From: Methylophilus sp. Leaf416
GTDB taxonomy: Bacteria; Pseudomonadota; Gammaproteobacteria; Burkholderiales; Methylophilaceae
NCBI RefSeq assembly: GCF_001424665.1
Contig: NZ_LMQS01000001.1
Location: forward strand, 931,225-995,224
Direction: 5' to 3'
DNA: 64,000 nt
Position numbers and translations under genes: made by a program. How positions within the stretch are numbered: the stretch's first letter is position 1; every line of letters starts with the position of its first letter. Of the stretch, positions 47,915-58,784 are shown one piece after another. The notes beneath the pieces were generated by a model that made no database searches, had not been told where the DNA came from, and saw only the letters and a list, made by a program, of their open reading frames with translations.

Positions 47915-48070
47915 ATGCGTGAAAAAATCAAATTGGAATCAAGTGCTGGTACAGGTCATTTTTATACCACTACTAAAAACAAACGTACTATGCCTGAGAA
48001 AATGGAAATCAAAAAATTTGATCCAGTTGCTCGCAAGCATGTACTGTACAAAGAAACTAAATTGAAATAA
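47915..48070 (+). CDS. rpmG: Ribosomal protein bL33
   Basis: 51 residues, too short for most ORF filters: starts [19 protein letters not shown], contains [20 protein letters not shown] and ends KETKLK. No Cys, so the zinc-independent form. Good ribosome-binding site AAAGGA. Second gene of the rpmB-rpmG unit, followed by a terminator. Confidence 0.96.
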   Translation: MREKIKLESSAGTGHFYTTTKNKRTMPEKMEIKKFDPVARKHVLYKETKLK

Positions 48071-48090
48071 TTTATTTCTTACCGTCTTAA

Positions 48091-48120
48091 TAAAAAAGCC
48101 TGCAAATGCAGGCTTTTTTA
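48091..48120 (+). terminator. Terminator of rpmB-rpmG
   Basis: AAAAAGCCTGCA-AA-TGCAGGCTTTTT, 12-bp stem, bidirectional with mscS tail. Confidence 0.92.
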
Positions 48121-48149
48121 TTGGCTGAAATATGTATTTAATTCTCAGC

Positions 48150-49451
48150 TTAGGCATCAGCTTGAGGCGTATTTAACGCAGCCTGGCCTGAAATAATGCG
48201 CACCTCCTGCTGAGGGTATGGGATGTGGATATTATTCTCTTTAAAACGCTGCCAGATCTCATAGTAAATATCGCTTTGCAGTCTTGCAGTAGCCTCTTCA
48301 GGATTGAGTACCCATACAGCCAGCAATAAGTCTATGCCGTATTGTCCGAATGATTTGATAGTCACATCAACTGCATTGTCATCCAGAATTGTCCTCTCAT
48401 GCGTCTTACCAACTTCTTTTAATAATTGCATGGCCAGGTCCAGATCACTTCCATAGGATATCTGGACTTGAACAGGCACTTTTGCCTTGTGCGCAGCAGT
48501 CGTATGGTTGATGACCACATCCGTAATCATCATTTCGTTCGGGACAATGATTTCAGTACCATCCTGCTTGCGCAAGACCATATAGCGCGAGCGTAACTCC
48601 TTTACGATACCGTAATGACTGCTGATGGTGATGATATCCCCGAGATGAAGTGATTTGTCCATCAGGATGATAAAGCCGCTGACGTAATTGCTGGCAATTT
48701 TCTGTAAGCCAAAACCAAGGCCAACACCCAAGGCCCCACCAAATACTGATAGCATGGTGATATCTATACCCACGGCTGCCATGGACATCAGCAATGCAAT
48801 CACCACGGCCACCATACGTACCAGCTTGACCATGATCACGCGCCAGTTGCTATTAATATCTGTTGAAGCCATCAGGCGCAGCTCAATCATGCGGCTGAGC
48901 CACAAAGCCACCAGCATGGTGACTACAATGGTCAATGCGCCTTGGATCAATAACAGCAAGTTAAGCTTTTGTTTGCCGGCACTGAACTGCACATCTTCCA
49001 GCACTTGTAATGCAGGCGCCAGAAAGCCGCTTATGTGCAATGCAACGATTACCCATACAGTCCAGGTGATGACGCGCTCAAACGAATGCAACCATGCACT
49101 AGGAGAGAACACATAGCGAAGTATATACACCACACTGCGAATAATCACCATCGCCAGCAGCATTCGCGCACCCAACTTCAGCAGGCCGACATGCATCCAT
49201 TGCTGCAATACGAGTCGTGAGGTCAACATTAACAGGAAGGCAACAAAAGGAAAAAATAATCGCTCTATGCCGCCTAGCAGCATTTTGTAGACTACATTGA
49301 CCCTTCCTGCCTGGATCTGCTTGCTTAGATGCAGATTCAGCAAACCGCTCACGGTCAGAATGACGCCGATGACCAGCAATTGCCAGAGAGCCGAAACAGT
49401 ACTTAAATCCTGAACAATTTCTTTCCAGAGAATATTAATATCGTTATCCAT
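48150..49451 (-). CDS. MscS-family mechanosensitive channel
   Basis: 433 residues. Five or six N-terminal helices, then the MscS pore and beta domain: VFGGALGVGLGFGLQKIASNYVSGFI near 235 (the TM3 G/A-rich pore helix), LGDIITISSHYGIVKEL and RSRYMVLRKQDGTEIIVPNE. C-terminal alpha/beta vestibule. Relieves osmotic downshock. Ends 10 nt before the mgtE stop on the other side. Confidence 0.9.
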   Translation of the reverse strand: MDNDINILWKEIVQDLSTVSALWQLLVIGVILTVSGLLNLHLSKQIQAGRVNVVYKMLLGGIERLFFPFVAFLLMLTSRLVLQQWMHVGLLKLGARMLLAMVIIRSVVYILRYVFSPSAWLHSFERVITWTVWVIVALHISGFLAPALQVLEDVQFSAGKQKLNLLLLIQGALTIVVTMLVALWLSRMIELRLMASTDINSNWRVIMVKLVRMVAVVIALLMSMAAVGIDITMLSVFGGALGVGLGFGLQKIASNYVSGFIILMDKSLHLGDIITISSHYGIVKELRSRYMVLRKQDGTEIIVPNEMMITDVVINHTTAAHKAKVPVQVQISYGSDLDLAMQLLKEVGKTHERTILDDNAVDVTIKSFGQYGIDLLLAVWVLNPEEATARLQSDIYYEIWQRFKENNIHIPYPQQEVRIISGQAALNTPQADA

Positions 49452-49461
49452 TGTTATCCAC

Positions 49462-50919
49462 TTACAGCAAAAAGATGGTTGCCAGCCCCAGGAAGATCAT
49501 AAAGCCGCCACTGTCCGTGATGGCCGTAATCAGCACGCTGGAACCCACTGCAGGATCCCGGTCCAGCTTATTCATCACCAAAGGAATCACTACGCCTATA
49601 ACGGCTGCAAGCAGTAGATTCAATGTCATCGCTGACATCATCACCAGCCCCAATGCCGGACTCTTGTACAACCAATATGCAATCAGACCGAGGACACTCC
49701 CCCATACAAGTCCATTCAGCAATGCGACTCCCACTTCCTTTTTCAGTAAAGAACGCATGTGGTAGCCGGAAATCTGGCCAAGTGCCAGGCCTCGTACAAT
49801 CATGGTAGTGGTTTGGTTGCCGGAGTTACCGCCAATACCGGCAACAATCGGCATCAACGCCGCCAGCGCGACGATTTTCTCAATACTGCCCTCGAATAAG
49901 CCAATCACCCTGGAAGCAACTAATGCTGTGACCAGGTTAATCGCCAGCCACGCCCAACGGTTTTGTACGGATTTCCAGATCGAGGCAAAGAAGTCTTCCT
50001 CTTCGCGCAAACCGGCCCAGGACAACATGTCCGCTTCCGCTTCTTCCCGGATAATATCCATCACCGTGTCGACCGTGATACGCCCTACCAGCTTGCGATT
50101 GTTATCCACTACCGGCGCCGTCACCAGGTCATAACGCTCAAATGCCATCGCTGCTTGGTCAGACATATCTTCCGGGTGAAACACTACAGCATCGGTAGAC
50201 ATAATGTCACCAACCTCAGTTTCAGGATCATTCAGGATAATGCGTTTTAGTGGCAGCACGCCTTGCAGAATATCGTCACGATTGATCACGAACAATTTAT
50301 CGGTATGGTCGGGAAATTTTGGCAGGCGACGCAGGTAACGTAACACCACCTCCAAAGTGATATCGTCACGAATGGTGACAATATCAAAATCCATAATCGC
50401 ACCCACCGTGTCTTCAGGATAGGAAAGTGCAGATTGCAAACGTTCGCGGTTCTGCGTATCCAGGCTGTACATCAAGTCCTGCAATACGTCTTTTGGTAAG
50501 TCAGGCGCCAAATCCGCCAACTCATCGGTATTCAGTTGTTCTGCAGCAGCGAGGAGCTCTTCGCTGTCCATATCTGCAATCAGCGTCTGACGAACCGCAT
50601 CTGAAGCTTCAAGCAGAATTTCACCATCACGTTCGGCTTTGACCAGGTCCCATACCATGAGACGGTCATCTAGCGGCAATGACTCCAGAATATAGGCGAC
50701 GTCAGCCGGGTGTAACTGATCCAGCTTATGTTGCAGGATATTCAGGTTTTGCTTGTGGACCAGGGATTCAACCAGATCATGTTTGGGCATATCCTGCTTG
50801 TGCACCACATGCTCTACCAGTTTGTGCTTGCCCAACAGAGTAATCACCTGCTGCAATGTCTCGCTCAGGCTCTCCTTGCTTTCAATCACCTTCTCATCAT
50901 GTTCGCGAATATCAGTCAT
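49462..50919 (-). CDS. mgtE: MgtE magnesium transporter
   Basis: 485 residues. Cytoplasmic N domain (ADVAYILESLPLDDRLMVWDLV, DLAPDLPKDVLQDLMYSL), two CBS modules at about 160-280 (FVINRDDILQGVLPLKRII; AFERYDLVTAPVVD), then five helices with the pore NSGNQTTTMIVRGLALGQ near 370. The N-terminus carries two copies of a 15-residue unit (KHKLVEHVVHKQDMP, KHDLVESLVHKQNLN) not usual in the family. Mg2+-gated Mg2+ channel. Ends next to mscS. Confidence 0.93.
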   Translation of the reverse strand: MTDIREHDEKVIESKESLSETLQQVITLLGKHKLVEHVVHKQDMPKHDLVESLVHKQNLNILQHKLDQLHPADVAYILESLPLDDRLMVWDLVKAERDGEILLEASDAVRQTLIADMDSEELLAAAEQLNTDELADLAPDLPKDVLQDLMYSLDTQNRERLQSALSYPEDTVGAIMDFDIVTIRDDITLEVVLRYLRRLPKFPDHTDKLFVINRDDILQGVLPLKRIILNDPETEVGDIMSTDAVVFHPEDMSDQAAMAFERYDLVTAPVVDNNRKLVGRITVDTVMDIIREEAEADMLSWAGLREEEDFFASIWKSVQNRWAWLAINLVTALVASRVIGLFEGSIEKIVALAALMPIVAGIGGNSGNQTTTMIVRGLALGQISGYHMRSLLKKEVGVALLNGLVWGSVLGLIAYWLYKSPALGLVMMSAMTLNLLLAAVIGVVIPLVMNKLDRDPAVGSSVLITAITDSGGFMIFLGLATIFLL

Positions 50920-50997
50920 GCTTCTTCCAATGTTGAGCAGGGTTTATTTTTTACAGGTAATATTGTACAAAGCGTTGATGACACTACCTAGCGATTT

Positions 50998-51237
50998 ATG
51001 CAGAAGCAATTGATTTTATACGGCACACTAGGCTGCCATTTATGTGAAGACGCAGAACGTGTTTTGCAGGCACTGGCACTTACTTACAAAACAATCGACA
51101 TTATTGATGACAATCAACTGCTGGAGAAGTTTGAAACTAGCATTCCGGTGTTAAAAGGCACCGGAGAAACATACTTATATTGGCCATTCAACGAGACTCA
51201 AGTGTTCACCTGGCTAAACAGTAAAGATGGCTTTTAA
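50998..51237 (+). CDS. Glutaredoxin-like protein
   Basis: 79 residues. Thioredoxin fold with active site GCHLC near residue 13 and cis-Pro loop TSIPVLKG near 48. DUF836/glutaredoxin family. Divergent from mgtE. A bidirectional terminator follows, shared with rplQ. Redox partner unknown. Confidence 0.88.
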   Translation: MQKQLILYGTLGCHLCEDAERVLQALALTYKTIDIIDDNQLLEKFETSIPVLKGTGETYLYWPFNETQVFTWLNSKDGF

Positions 51238-51296
51238 GAAATATAAGTCAGAAACTTTTCCTGTGAGAATCAGTAATGTTATTAATGACAAAAAGC

Positions 51297-51328
51297 AAAA
51301 AAGCCAGCATTGCTGGCTTTTTTTTGAA
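51297..51328 (-). terminator. Terminator of the alpha ribosomal unit
   Basis: AAAAAAGCCAGC/GCTGGCTTTTTTTT, bidirectional; ends after rplQ on the minus strand and the glutaredoxin gene on the plus. Confidence 0.9.
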
Positions 51329-51342
51329 TCACTCAACAGAGA

Positions 51343-51732
51343 TTATTCTGCAGCTGCTGGCGCTTCTGCGATTTCTGGGCGATCAACCAACTCAACAAAC
51401 GCCATTGGCGCATTGTCACCGTTACGGAAACCACATTTCAGAATACGCAAGTAACCACCATTGCGTGCATTGTAACGTGGGCCGAGTTCACCGAACAATT
51501 TGCCAACGATATCACGGTCACGCAAACGGCTGAATGCCAGGCGACGATTTGCCAAGGTCGGTGTTTTGCCTAAAGTGATCAAAGGCTCTGCATATTTACG
51601 CAGTTCTTTTGCTTTTGGCAAAGTAGTCTTGATGACTTCGTGACGCAGCAAAGAGGTCACCATGTTGCGGAACATAGCAGCGCGGTGGCTACTTGTTCTG
51701 TTCAATTTACGATTGCTATTACCGTGACGCAT
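51343..51732 (-). CDS. rplQ: Ribosomal protein bL17
   Basis: 129 residues. Starts [20 protein letters not shown] (the L17 signature), followed by [19 protein letters not shown]. Last gene of the alpha unit. 33 nt after rpoA. The tail ([10 protein letters not shown]) is Ala/Glu rich, common in proteobacterial L17. Confidence 0.97.
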   Translation of the reverse strand: MRHGNSNRKLNRTSSHRAAMFRNMVTSLLRHEVIKTTLPKAKELRKYAEPLITLGKTPTLANRRLAFSRLRDRDIVGKLFGELGPRYNARNGGYLRILKCGFRNGDNAPMAFVELVDRPEIAEAPAAAE

Positions 51733-51764
51733 AGTAATTCCTTAAGTATTTATCTTATTAGAAA

Positions 51765-52751
51765 TTAAGCTTTTTCCAAGCCAACAGGTGGCCAGTTTTC
51801 AAGCTTCATTCCCAGTGTTAAGCCTTTGGAGGCCAACACATCTTTAATTTCATTTAATGATTTTCTGCCCAGGTTTGGAGCTTTCAACAGCTCGTTTTCT
51901 GTACGTTGAATCAAATCACCAATGTAAAAAATGTTTTCTGCTTTGAGGCAGTTTGCAGAACGTACTGTCAATTCCAGATCATCCACTGGACGCAACAGGA
52001 TAGGATCAACCTGCGGTGCAGCTTTTACTTCTACATCTGCAGAAGCACCTTCCAGATTCGCAAATACTGACAACTGGCCAATCAGAATACGTGCTGCATC
52101 GCGAATGGCCTGCTCTGGCTCGATAATGCCGTTGGTTTCAACGTCCATAATCAATTTGTCCAGGTCGGTACGTTGCTCAACACGTGCGCTCTCAACATGG
52201 TAGCTCACCTTGTTGATCGGGCTGAAAGAAGCATCCACCATCATGAAACCTAATACACGGTCTTCATCGTTAGCTTTCTGGCGAGCTGGCACAGGTTGAT
52301 AACCACGACCCATTTCAATCTTAACTTCCAGATTCAACTTACCACCTTTGGTGATATGTGCAATCACGTGATTCGGATTGACAATTTCAGCGTCATGTCC
52401 AACTTCGAAGTCACCAGCAGTGACAATTCCTTCACCAGACTTGCTTAATACCAAGATGGTTTCAGTCTTGTTGTGCAGTTTTAATGCAACACCTTTAAGG
52501 TTTAACAAGATATCAACCACATCTTCCTGAACACCTTCAATCGTAGAGTACTCATGTACTACACCATCGATTTTTACTTCTGTAATGGCAAAACCTGGGA
52601 TAGAAGATAAAAGAACTCTTCTTAAAGCGTTACCCAATGTATAGCCGAAACCTCGCTCCATTGGTTCTAAAGTCACACGGGCGCGCAGAGGATTAATGAC
52701 CTCAACATCAACTACACGTGGCTTCAAATATTCTGTAGGGCTATTTTGCAT
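51765..52751 (-). CDS. rpoA: RNA polymerase alpha subunit
   Basis: 328 residues. N-terminal dimer domain with [36 protein letters not shown]-terminal domain [12 protein letters not shown] and [20 protein letters not shown] that contacts UP elements. Fourth gene of the alpha unit, after rpsD. Confidence 0.98.
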   Translation of the reverse strand: MQNSPTEYLKPRVVDVEVINPLRARVTLEPMERGFGYTLGNALRRVLLSSIPGFAITEVKIDGVVHEYSTIEGVQEDVVDILLNLKGVALKLHNKTETILVLSKSGEGIVTAGDFEVGHDAEIVNPNHVIAHITKGGKLNLEVKIEMGRGYQPVPARQKANDEDRVLGFMMVDASFSPINKVSYHVESARVEQRTDLDKLIMDVETNGIIEPEQAIRDAARILIGQLSVFANLEGASADVEVKAAPQVDPILLRPVDDLELTVRSANCLKAENIFYIGDLIQRTENELLKAPNLGRKSLNEIKDVLASKGLTLGMKLENWPPVGLEKA

Positions 52752-52807
52752 ATATTTCCTTGGAGTAATTGGGTATAAACAAATAAACCTTAGTCTGAAC
52801 TAAGTGA

Positions 52808-53437
52808 TTACTTAGAATACAACTCAACGATCAATGACTCATTGATAGTAACTGGCAACTCATCACGCTGAGGCTTAGCCTTGTACATACCACTCAATGC
52901 CTTGATGTTGACGTCCAACCACTCAGGAAAGCCGCGTTGCTCAGCCGCTTCAACTGCAGCTTTAATACGCAATTGCGATTTAGCCTTTTCTGAAACACTG
53001 ATCAAATCACCTGCTTTGACCTGGTAAGAAGGGATGTTCACACGTTTGCCATTTACCAGAATGCTGTTATGACGTACAACCTGACGAGCTTCAGAACGAG
53101 AACCTGCCAGCCCCATACGATAAGCGACATTGTCTAAACGTGACTCCAGCAATTGCAATAAGCTCTCGCCGGTAATGCCTTTTTGACCATCTGCTTTTGC
53201 GTAATAAGCACGGAATTGGCCTTCCAATACTCCGTAGATACGACGCACTTTTTGTTTCTCACGCAACTGCACACCATAGTCTGACATACGTGCGACGCGA
53301 CGCTGACCATGCTGACCAGGTGCGAAGTTACGCTTTTCAATTGCGCATTTATCTGTAAAGCATTTTTCAGCTTTCAGAAACAACTTCTCACCTTCTCGAC
53401 GGCATTGGCGGCATTTAGGGTCTAGATTTCTAGCCAA
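52808..53437 (-). CDS. rpsD: Ribosomal protein uS4
   Basis: 209 residues. Starts [19 protein letters not shown], with a Cys pair, then [15 protein letters not shown] and S4 domain [20 protein letters not shown] / [16 protein letters not shown]. 30S assembly initiator and, in E. coli, the alpha-operon repressor. Confidence 0.97.
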   Translation of the reverse strand: MARNLDPKCRQCRREGEKLFLKAEKCFTDKCAIEKRNFAPGQHGQRRVARMSDYGVQLREKQKVRRIYGVLEGQFRAYYAKADGQKGITGESLLQLLESRLDNVAYRMGLAGSRSEARQVVRHNSILVNGKRVNIPSYQVKAGDLISVSEKAKSQLRIKAAVEAAEQRGFPEWLDVNIKALSGMYKAKPQRDELPVTINESLIVELYSK

Positions 53438-53485
53438 AATATTCTCCGTTAATTAATTCGCTGATAATGAAATCAGTGAATTGAA

Positions 53486-53875
53486 TTAAATTCTGCGTTT
53501 CTTTGGTGGGCGGCAACCGTTGTGCGGCACTGGTGTTACATCAGTAATGCTGGTGATTTTGAAACCAGCAGCATTCAATGCACGTACAGCAGATTCGCGA
53601 CCTGGACCTGGGCCCTTGATGCGCACTTCTAGATTTTTGACACCAGACTCTTGTGCCGCTTTACCAGCCACTTCTGAAGCTACTTGAGCTGCAAAAGGAG
53701 TACTTTTACGTGAGCCTTTAAAGCCTTGACCGCCTGATGTTGCCCATGACAAGGCATTACCTTGACGATCAGTAATCGTAATAATCGTATTGTTAAAAGA
53801 AGCGTGTACGTGGGCAATACCCTCGGCAATGTTCTTTTTAACTTTTTTTCTAACGCGTACATTAGCTTTTGCCAT
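53486..53875 (-). CDS. rpsK: Ribosomal protein uS11
   Basis: 129 residues. [32 protein letters not shown] and C-terminal [18 protein letters not shown], all S11 hallmarks. 30S platform. Confidence 0.97.
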   Translation of the reverse strand: MAKANVRVRKKVKKNIAEGIAHVHASFNNTIITITDRQGNALSWATSGGQGFKGSRKSTPFAAQVASEVAGKAAQESGVKNLEVRIKGPGPGRESAVRALNAAGFKITSITDVTPVPHNGCRPPKKRRI

Positions 53876-53914
53876 GTTGTACTGTCCTTAATATCTAACT
53901 AATGTTCAAAAAGA

Positions 53915-54277
53915 TTATTTAGCTTGTTTAATAGCCTTAACAGGGCCTTTACGCGTACGTGCATTGGTCTTGGTACGCTGTCCACGGACAGGTAGACCAC
54001 GACGATGACGGATACCGCGGTAGCAACCCAGATCCATCAAACGCTTGATGTTCATAGTCACTTCACGGCGCAAGTCACCTTCAACAGTGAACTTGGCAAC
54101 TTCGTCACGCAGCTTTTCCACTTCTGAATCGCTCAGATCTTTAACTTTAGATGTCGTTTGTACACCTGCTGCTACACAGATTTTTTGCGCAGTGTTACGG
54201 CCAATACCGTAAATAGAGGTCAAAGCGATTTCTGCATGTTTGTGGTTTGGGATATTCACCCCGGCAATACGAGCCAT
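53915..54277 (-). CDS. rpsM: Ribosomal protein uS13
   Basis: 120 residues. Starts [20 protein letters not shown], has [13 protein letters not shown] and ends [19 protein letters not shown]. 30S head. First gene of the alpha unit, behind a strong promoter; 38 nt before rpsK. Confidence 0.97.
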   Translation of the reverse strand: MARIAGVNIPNHKHAEIALTSIYGIGRNTAQKICVAAGVQTTSKVKDLSDSEVEKLRDEVAKFTVEGDLRREVTMNIKRLMDLGCYRGIRHRRGLPVRGQRTKTNARTRKGPVKAIKQAK

Positions 54278-54342
54278 ACTTAAACTCCAATAATCAATCG
54301 TTCATCACGATTAAACTTGTGCGTAGAAAAGAAAAGCCGCAT

Positions 54343-54371
54343 ATTATATCAGCCAATCCAGACCCTCACAA
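54343..54371 (-). promoter_or_regulatory. Promoter of the alpha ribosomal unit
   Basis: Minus strand -35 TTGTGA (54371-54366), 17 nt, -10 TATAAT (54348-54343). Leader hairpin AATCGT/ACGATT (54296-54312) precedes rpsM, a place where E. coli has the S4 target. Confidence 0.85.
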
Positions 54372-54387
54372 GGAATTGTTATACCAA

Positions 54388-54501
54388 TTAACCTTGACGT
54401 TGTTTATGACGCGGGTCGGTACAAATAATACGAACAACACCGCGACGTCTAACGACTTTACAGTTACGGCACAATGTTTTAACTGATGCGCGAACTCTCA
54501 T
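54388..54501 (-). CDS. rpmJ: Ribosomal protein bL36
   Basis: 37 residues: [20 protein letters not shown], then [13 protein letters not shown]. The zinc ligands C11, C14, C27 and H32 are all present. Between secY and rpsM, with AAAGGA upstream. infA, found here in some betaproteobacteria, is absent. Confidence 0.97.
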   Translation of the reverse strand: MRVRASVKTLCRNCKVVRRRGVVRIICTDPRHKQRQG

Positions 54502-54608
54502 CTTATTTCCTTTAGTTAATTCACTTACTTTGTGCGGAATGTCATTCACACACGGGTTAAATCATTTCGCCTGATCTTGCTGCAACCCCGCCAACCGGCA
54601 AAGTGTAT

Positions 54609-55922
54609 TTAGCGACCAGATCCTTTAAAGTTTGCTTTTTTGAGCAAGCCTTCATATTGCTGAGACATCAAATGTGATTGCACCTGTGTCATAAAGTCCA
54701 TAGTAACCACTACAATAATCAGCAAAGATGTGCCACCAAAATAGAATGGTGTATTAAATTTCAGCACCAGGAATTCTGGCAACAAACAAACCAGCGTAAT
54801 GTACAGAGCACCGATCAAGGTTAAACGACCCATGATGCGATCAATATATTTAGCTGTTTGATCACCAGGACGAATACCAGGTACAAACGCACCACTCTTC
54901 TTCAAGTTATCTGCCGTTTCTTTAGGGTTAAACACTAAAGCGGTATAGAAAAACGCAAAGAACAAAATTGCTGCTGCAAATAATAAAATATACAATGGCT
55001 GACCAGGTGACAGTTTGGCACTGACATCTTTCAACCAATACATATGCTCACTACTTCCGAACCAACCAGCTAAGGTTGCCGGGAACAAAATAATACTTGA
55101 AGCGAAAATTGGCGGAATCACACCAGCCATATTCAGCTTCAAAGGCAGGTGGGTAGATTGACCGCCATAAATACGGTTACCGACCTGACGCTTAGCGTAA
55201 TTCACTGTAATCTTGCGTTGTCCCCGCTCAACAAACACGACTAAAGCGGTCACTAAAATCACAGCAACAAACAGGAACATCACCAATGGTATAGAGAATG
55301 CACCGGTCTTCGCCAAGTCCAGGGTACTGCCAATCGCATGCGGCAAACCAGCCACGATACCGGCAAAAATGATAATTGAAATACCATTACCAATGCCGCG
55401 TTCAGTAATCTGCTCACCTAACCACATCAAAAACATCGTGCCCGCTACCAGGGTTGTCACCGCCGTGATACGGAAACCTAAACCTGGATCAAGCACCAGG
55501 CCAGCCTGACCTTCAAGTGCAATGGCAATACCTAGTGCCTGGAATGTCGCCAACAATACAGTGCCATAGCGCGTGTATTTGGTAATTTGACGACGTCCGG
55601 CTTCACCTTCTTTTTTCAACTGCTCCAACTGCGGTGAAACCACGGTCAGCAACTGCATGATAATAGAAGCTGAAATGTAAGGCATGATCCCGAGTGCAAA
55701 CACAGTAAATCGTGACAATGCACCACCGGAGAACATGTTGAACATCCCAAGAATGCCATCCTTTTGTGTGTCAAACAGCTGCTTCAACACTGTTGGATCA
55801 ATGCCTGGCACCGGAATATGAGCGCCTAGTCGATAAACAATCAACGCCCCCAACAAGAACCACAAACGGCTTTTTAATTCACCAAGTTTGCTAACGGAAC
55901 TTAAAATATTATCCTGTGCCAA
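54609..55922 (-). CDS. secY: SecY protein translocase subunit
   Basis: 437 residues, ten helices. [18 protein letters not shown] near 28 and [20 protein letters not shown] near 65 (plug region), [11 protein letters not shown], and [20 protein letters not shown] near 255. Core channel of the Sec pathway. Last large gene of the spc unit, 107 nt before rpmJ. Confidence 0.97.
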   Translation of the reverse strand: MAQDNILSSVSKLGELKSRLWFLLGALIVYRLGAHIPVPGIDPTVLKQLFDTQKDGILGMFNMFSGGALSRFTVFALGIMPYISASIIMQLLTVVSPQLEQLKKEGEAGRRQITKYTRYGTVLLATFQALGIAIALEGQAGLVLDPGLGFRITAVTTLVAGTMFLMWLGEQITERGIGNGISIIIFAGIVAGLPHAIGSTLDLAKTGAFSIPLVMFLFVAVILVTALVVFVERGQRKITVNYAKRQVGNRIYGGQSTHLPLKLNMAGVIPPIFASSIILFPATLAGWFGSSEHMYWLKDVSAKLSPGQPLYILLFAAAILFFAFFYTALVFNPKETADNLKKSGAFVPGIRPGDQTAKYIDRIMGRLTLIGALYITLVCLLPEFLVLKFNTPFYFGGTSLLIIVVVTMDFMTQVQSHLMSQQYEGLLKKANFKGSGR

Positions 55923-55946
55923 GCTGATACTCTCTTATGACAACAA

Positions 55947-56384
55947 TTAAACTTCGAGTACTTTGCCGCCAGCGGATTCGATGGCTGCTTTAGCACCTTT
56001 GGTCAACAACAAACCTTGTACTTGTACTTTAGCAGTCACTTCACCTGACAGGTACACCTTCACTGCCTTGGCTGATGCTGGGACCAACTTAGCTGCTTTC
56101 AAAGACAAGATGTCAATCACTTCACCTTCAGCCAGAGACAATTCGCTCGTACGGATACGGGCTGTGTCATCACGGGTTAAAGAGTTGAAACCACGTTTAG
56201 GCAAACGGCGTTGCAAAGGCATTTGACCGCCTTCGAAACCTACCTTGTGGAAACCACCGGCACGTGACTTTTGACCTTTGTGACCACGGCCACCAGTTTT
56301 ACCTAAACCGGAACCAATGCCACGACCTAAACGACGACGTTCTTTCTTAGCGCCTTCTGCAGGCTTAATCGTGTTCAATTGCAT
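55947..56384 (-). CDS. rplO: Ribosomal protein uL15
   Basis: 145 residues: starts [20 protein letters not shown], then [19 protein letters not shown] and RRLPKRGF. Start overlaps the rpmD stop by one base. Confidence 0.97.
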   Translation of the reverse strand: MQLNTIKPAEGAKKERRRLGRGIGSGLGKTGGRGHKGQKSRAGGFHKVGFEGGQMPLQRRLPKRGFNSLTRDDTARIRTSELSLAEGEVIDILSLKAAKLVPASAKAVKVYLSGEVTAKVQVQGLLLTKGAKAAIESAGGKVLEV

Positions 56385-56581
56385 TATGCTTCAACCTTTA
56401 AAAGATAGCTTACAGCATTGATCATGCCGCGGATTTCAGGCGTATCTTGCACTTCAACTGTGTGGTGCATGCGACGCAGACCTAAGCCACGTACTGTTGC
56501 TTTATGCGCTTCAATACGACCAATTAAACTTCTTACCAACGTCACTTTTAAAGTCACGTTCTCTTTTTTTGCTTTAGCCAT
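56384..56581 (-). CDS. rpmD: Ribosomal protein uL30
   Basis: 65 residues. [20 protein letters not shown] and [20 protein letters not shown]. Small, single-copy; two bases after rpsE stop. Confidence 0.96.
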   Translation of the reverse strand: MAKAKKENVTLKVTLVRSLIGRIEAHKATVRGLGLRRMHHTVEVQDTPEIRGMINAVSYLLKVEA

Positions 56582-56583
56582 GA

Positions 56584-57090
56584 TTAACCTCTGATTTCTT
56601 CTAAGGTCTTGCCACGTTTAGCAGCAATTTCAGCTGGTGTGTTCATGGAAGCCAGACCGTTCAAGGTTGCACGTACCAGATTGTAAGGGTTGGTAGAACC
56701 AAGACTCTTAGCAATCACGTTAGTGATACCCATCACTTCAAAAATAGCGCGCATCGTACCACCAGCAATGATACCGGTACCTTCAGAGGCAGGCTGGATC
56801 AGTACTTTAGCTGCACCGTGCACACCGGTAACAGCGTGATACAAAGTACCATTTTTCAAATTCACTTTTACCATGCTGCGACGGGCTTCATCCATGGCTT
56901 TTTGTACAGCCACTGGCACTTCACGTGCCTTACCTTTACCCATACCAACAGTGCCATCGCCATCACCAACTACAGTCAATGCAGCGAAGCTCATGATACG
57001 ACCACCCTTAACCGTCTTGCTTACACGGTTAACAGTAATCATTTTTTCACGCAAACCGTCAGTTTGCTGCTGTTCAAAATCTTTTGCCAT
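56584..57090 (-). CDS. rpsE: Ribosomal protein uS5
   Basis: 168 residues. Double-stranded RNA-binding [40 protein letters not shown] and [21 protein letters not shown]. 30S. Confidence 0.97.
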   Translation of the reverse strand: MAKDFEQQQTDGLREKMITVNRVSKTVKGGRIMSFAALTVVGDGDGTVGMGKGKAREVPVAVQKAMDEARRSMVKVNLKNGTLYHAVTGVHGAAKVLIQPASEGTGIIAGGTMRAIFEVMGITNVIAKSLGSTNPYNLVRATLNGLASMNTPAEIAAKRGKTLEEIRG

Positions 57091-57104
57091 TCTTATCTCA
57101 CCTA

Positions 57105-57458
57105 TTAGAATTTGAGACCATGTTCACGAGCCGCATCAGCCAAAGCTTTAATGCGACCGTGATACTTGTAACCTGAACGATCAAAAGCAACGTCAGTGAT
57201 GCCGGCTTTTACAGCTTTTTCAGCAATACGTTTGCCAATCAAGGTTGCAGCTTCGATGTTGCCACCATTTTTCAGTTGTTGACGCACTTCAGCCTCAACG
57301 GTAGATGCACTCGCCAATACGCGATCACCAGTTTCAGTAATGATCTGAGCATAAATATTGGTATTGGTGCGATGTACACTCAAACGTGTAACTTTTAACT
57401 CGGCGATTTTGGCACGGGTTTTACGTGCTCTGCGCAAGCGGTTATTTACGTTTTTCAT
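57105..57458 (-). CDS. rplR: Ribosomal protein uL18
   Basis: 117 residues. Basic N-terminus [36 protein letters not shown] and C-terminal [20 protein letters not shown]. Binds 5S rRNA. Confidence 0.97.
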   Translation of the reverse strand: MKNVNNRLRRARKTRAKIAELKVTRLSVHRTNTNIYAQIITETGDRVLASASTVEAEVRQQLKNGGNIEAATLIGKRIAEKAVKAGITDVAFDRSGYKYHGRIKALADAAREHGLKF

Positions 57459-57519
57459 TGAATTTACCTTTAATATTGATTCACTGTTCAGGCTATTGTC
57501 TAACCTATAAGTGCTTTAC

Positions 57520-58053
57520 TTATTTTTTCTTGGTCTCTTTAATGACGACCACTTCATCCGCATAACGAACACCCTTGCCTTTATATGGCTCTGGAGCACG
57601 GTAGCCACGGATCTGCGCTGCAACCTGGCCAAGCACTTGCTTGTTAGCCCCGGTCAACACAACCTCTGTTGGCGTAGGCGTTTGCACAGTCACACCTTCA
57701 GGCATCTTGTGGTTGATAGGATGTGAGTAACCTAATTCAAGGTTCAAAGTTGAGCCTTGAGCATTAGCTTTGTAACCCACACCAATCAGTGTCAATTTAC
57801 GGGTAAAACCAGCTGAAACACCTTGCACCATGTTCGCCAATAAAGCGCGCACAGTCCCAGACATTGCTCGCGAATGCTGTGTTTCATTGTTGGCTTTTAC
57901 CAGCAACTGTTCACCATCACGAGTCACAGTAATATCTGCTGACAACGCTTGGTTTAATTTACCCAGAGGACCGCTTACTGCGATCTCAGCAGGAGAGATG
58001 ACGACTTCTACCTTGGCAGGAATCGTAACCGGATTTTTAGCAACACGTGACAT
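57520..58053 (-). CDS. rplF: Ribosomal protein uL6
   Basis: 177 residues. Starts [20 protein letters not shown], has [20 protein letters not shown] and ends [18 protein letters not shown]. 50S. Confidence 0.97.
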   Translation of the reverse strand: MSRVAKNPVTIPAKVEVVISPAEIAVSGPLGKLNQALSADITVTRDGEQLLVKANNETQHSRAMSGTVRALLANMVQGVSAGFTRKLTLIGVGYKANAQGSTLNLELGYSHPINHKMPEGVTVQTPTPTEVVLTGANKQVLGQVAAQIRGYRAPEPYKGKGVRYADEVVVIKETKKK

Positions 58054-58065
58054 ATCAAACTCCTC

Positions 58066-58461
58066 TTAAGCCACGATGCACAGAACTTCACCACCGATAC
58101 CGGCAGCTTGTGCTTTACGATCAGTCATTACGCCACGTGAAGTAGAGACGATAGTTACGCCTAAACCGTTCATCACGCGTGGGATGTTTTGACTACCTTT
58201 ATAAATACGCAGACCTGGCTTGGATACGCGCTCAATTTTCTCAATCACTGGACGACCAGCGTAGTATTTGAGGCTGATGTTCAAAACAGGCTTACCTTCG
58301 TTGGCTTGAACATTGAAATCTTCAATGTAGCCTTCGTCTTTTAATACATTTGCAATGGCGCCTTTAACTTTAGACGCAGGCATTGATACTGTAGGCTTAT
58401 TCGTACGTTGCGCGTTACGAATACGGGTCAACATATCGGCAATCGGATCACTCATACTCAT
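58066..58461 (-). CDS. rpsH: Ribosomal protein uS8
   Basis: 131 residues. Starts [18 protein letters not shown] and ends [20 protein letters not shown]. 30S; in E. coli also the spc repressor. Confidence 0.97.
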   Translation of the reverse strand: MSMSDPIADMLTRIRNAQRTNKPTVSMPASKVKGAIANVLKDEGYIEDFNVQANEGKPVLNISLKYYAGRPVIEKIERVSKPGLRIYKGSQNIPRVMNGLGVTIVSTSRGVMTDRKAQAAGIGGEVLCIVA

Positions 58462-58475
58462 GTTCTATTCCTCCG

Positions 58476-58781
58476 TTACCAGCTGGCCTTGGTGACACCT
58501 GGTACGTGACCAGCCATCATCAACTTACGCAACTCATTACGTGCGATACCAAATTTACTGAACACACCACGTGGACGGCCAGTCAATGCGCAACGATTAC
58601 GTGTACGCACTGGGCTGGAATTACGTGGCAAACTTTGCAATTTTGAACGTGCAGCAAAACGATCTTCAACGCTTGCATTTTGGTTGTTGATAATTTCAAC
58701 CAATTCAGCGCGTTTGGCTGCATATTTTTTTACGGTTTCGCGACGCTTTTGCTCGCGCTCTGTCATACATACTTTTGCCAT
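58476..58781 (-). CDS. rpsN: Ribosomal protein uS14
   Basis: 101 residues, the longer zinc-independent form: [20 protein letters not shown] and [20 protein letters not shown]. 30S. Confidence 0.97.
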   Translation of the reverse strand: MAKVCMTEREQKRRETVKKYAAKRAELVEIINNQNASVEDRFAARSKLQSLPRNSSPVRTRNRCALTGRPRGVFSKFGIARNELRKLMMAGHVPGVTKASW

Positions 58782-58784
58782 GAC

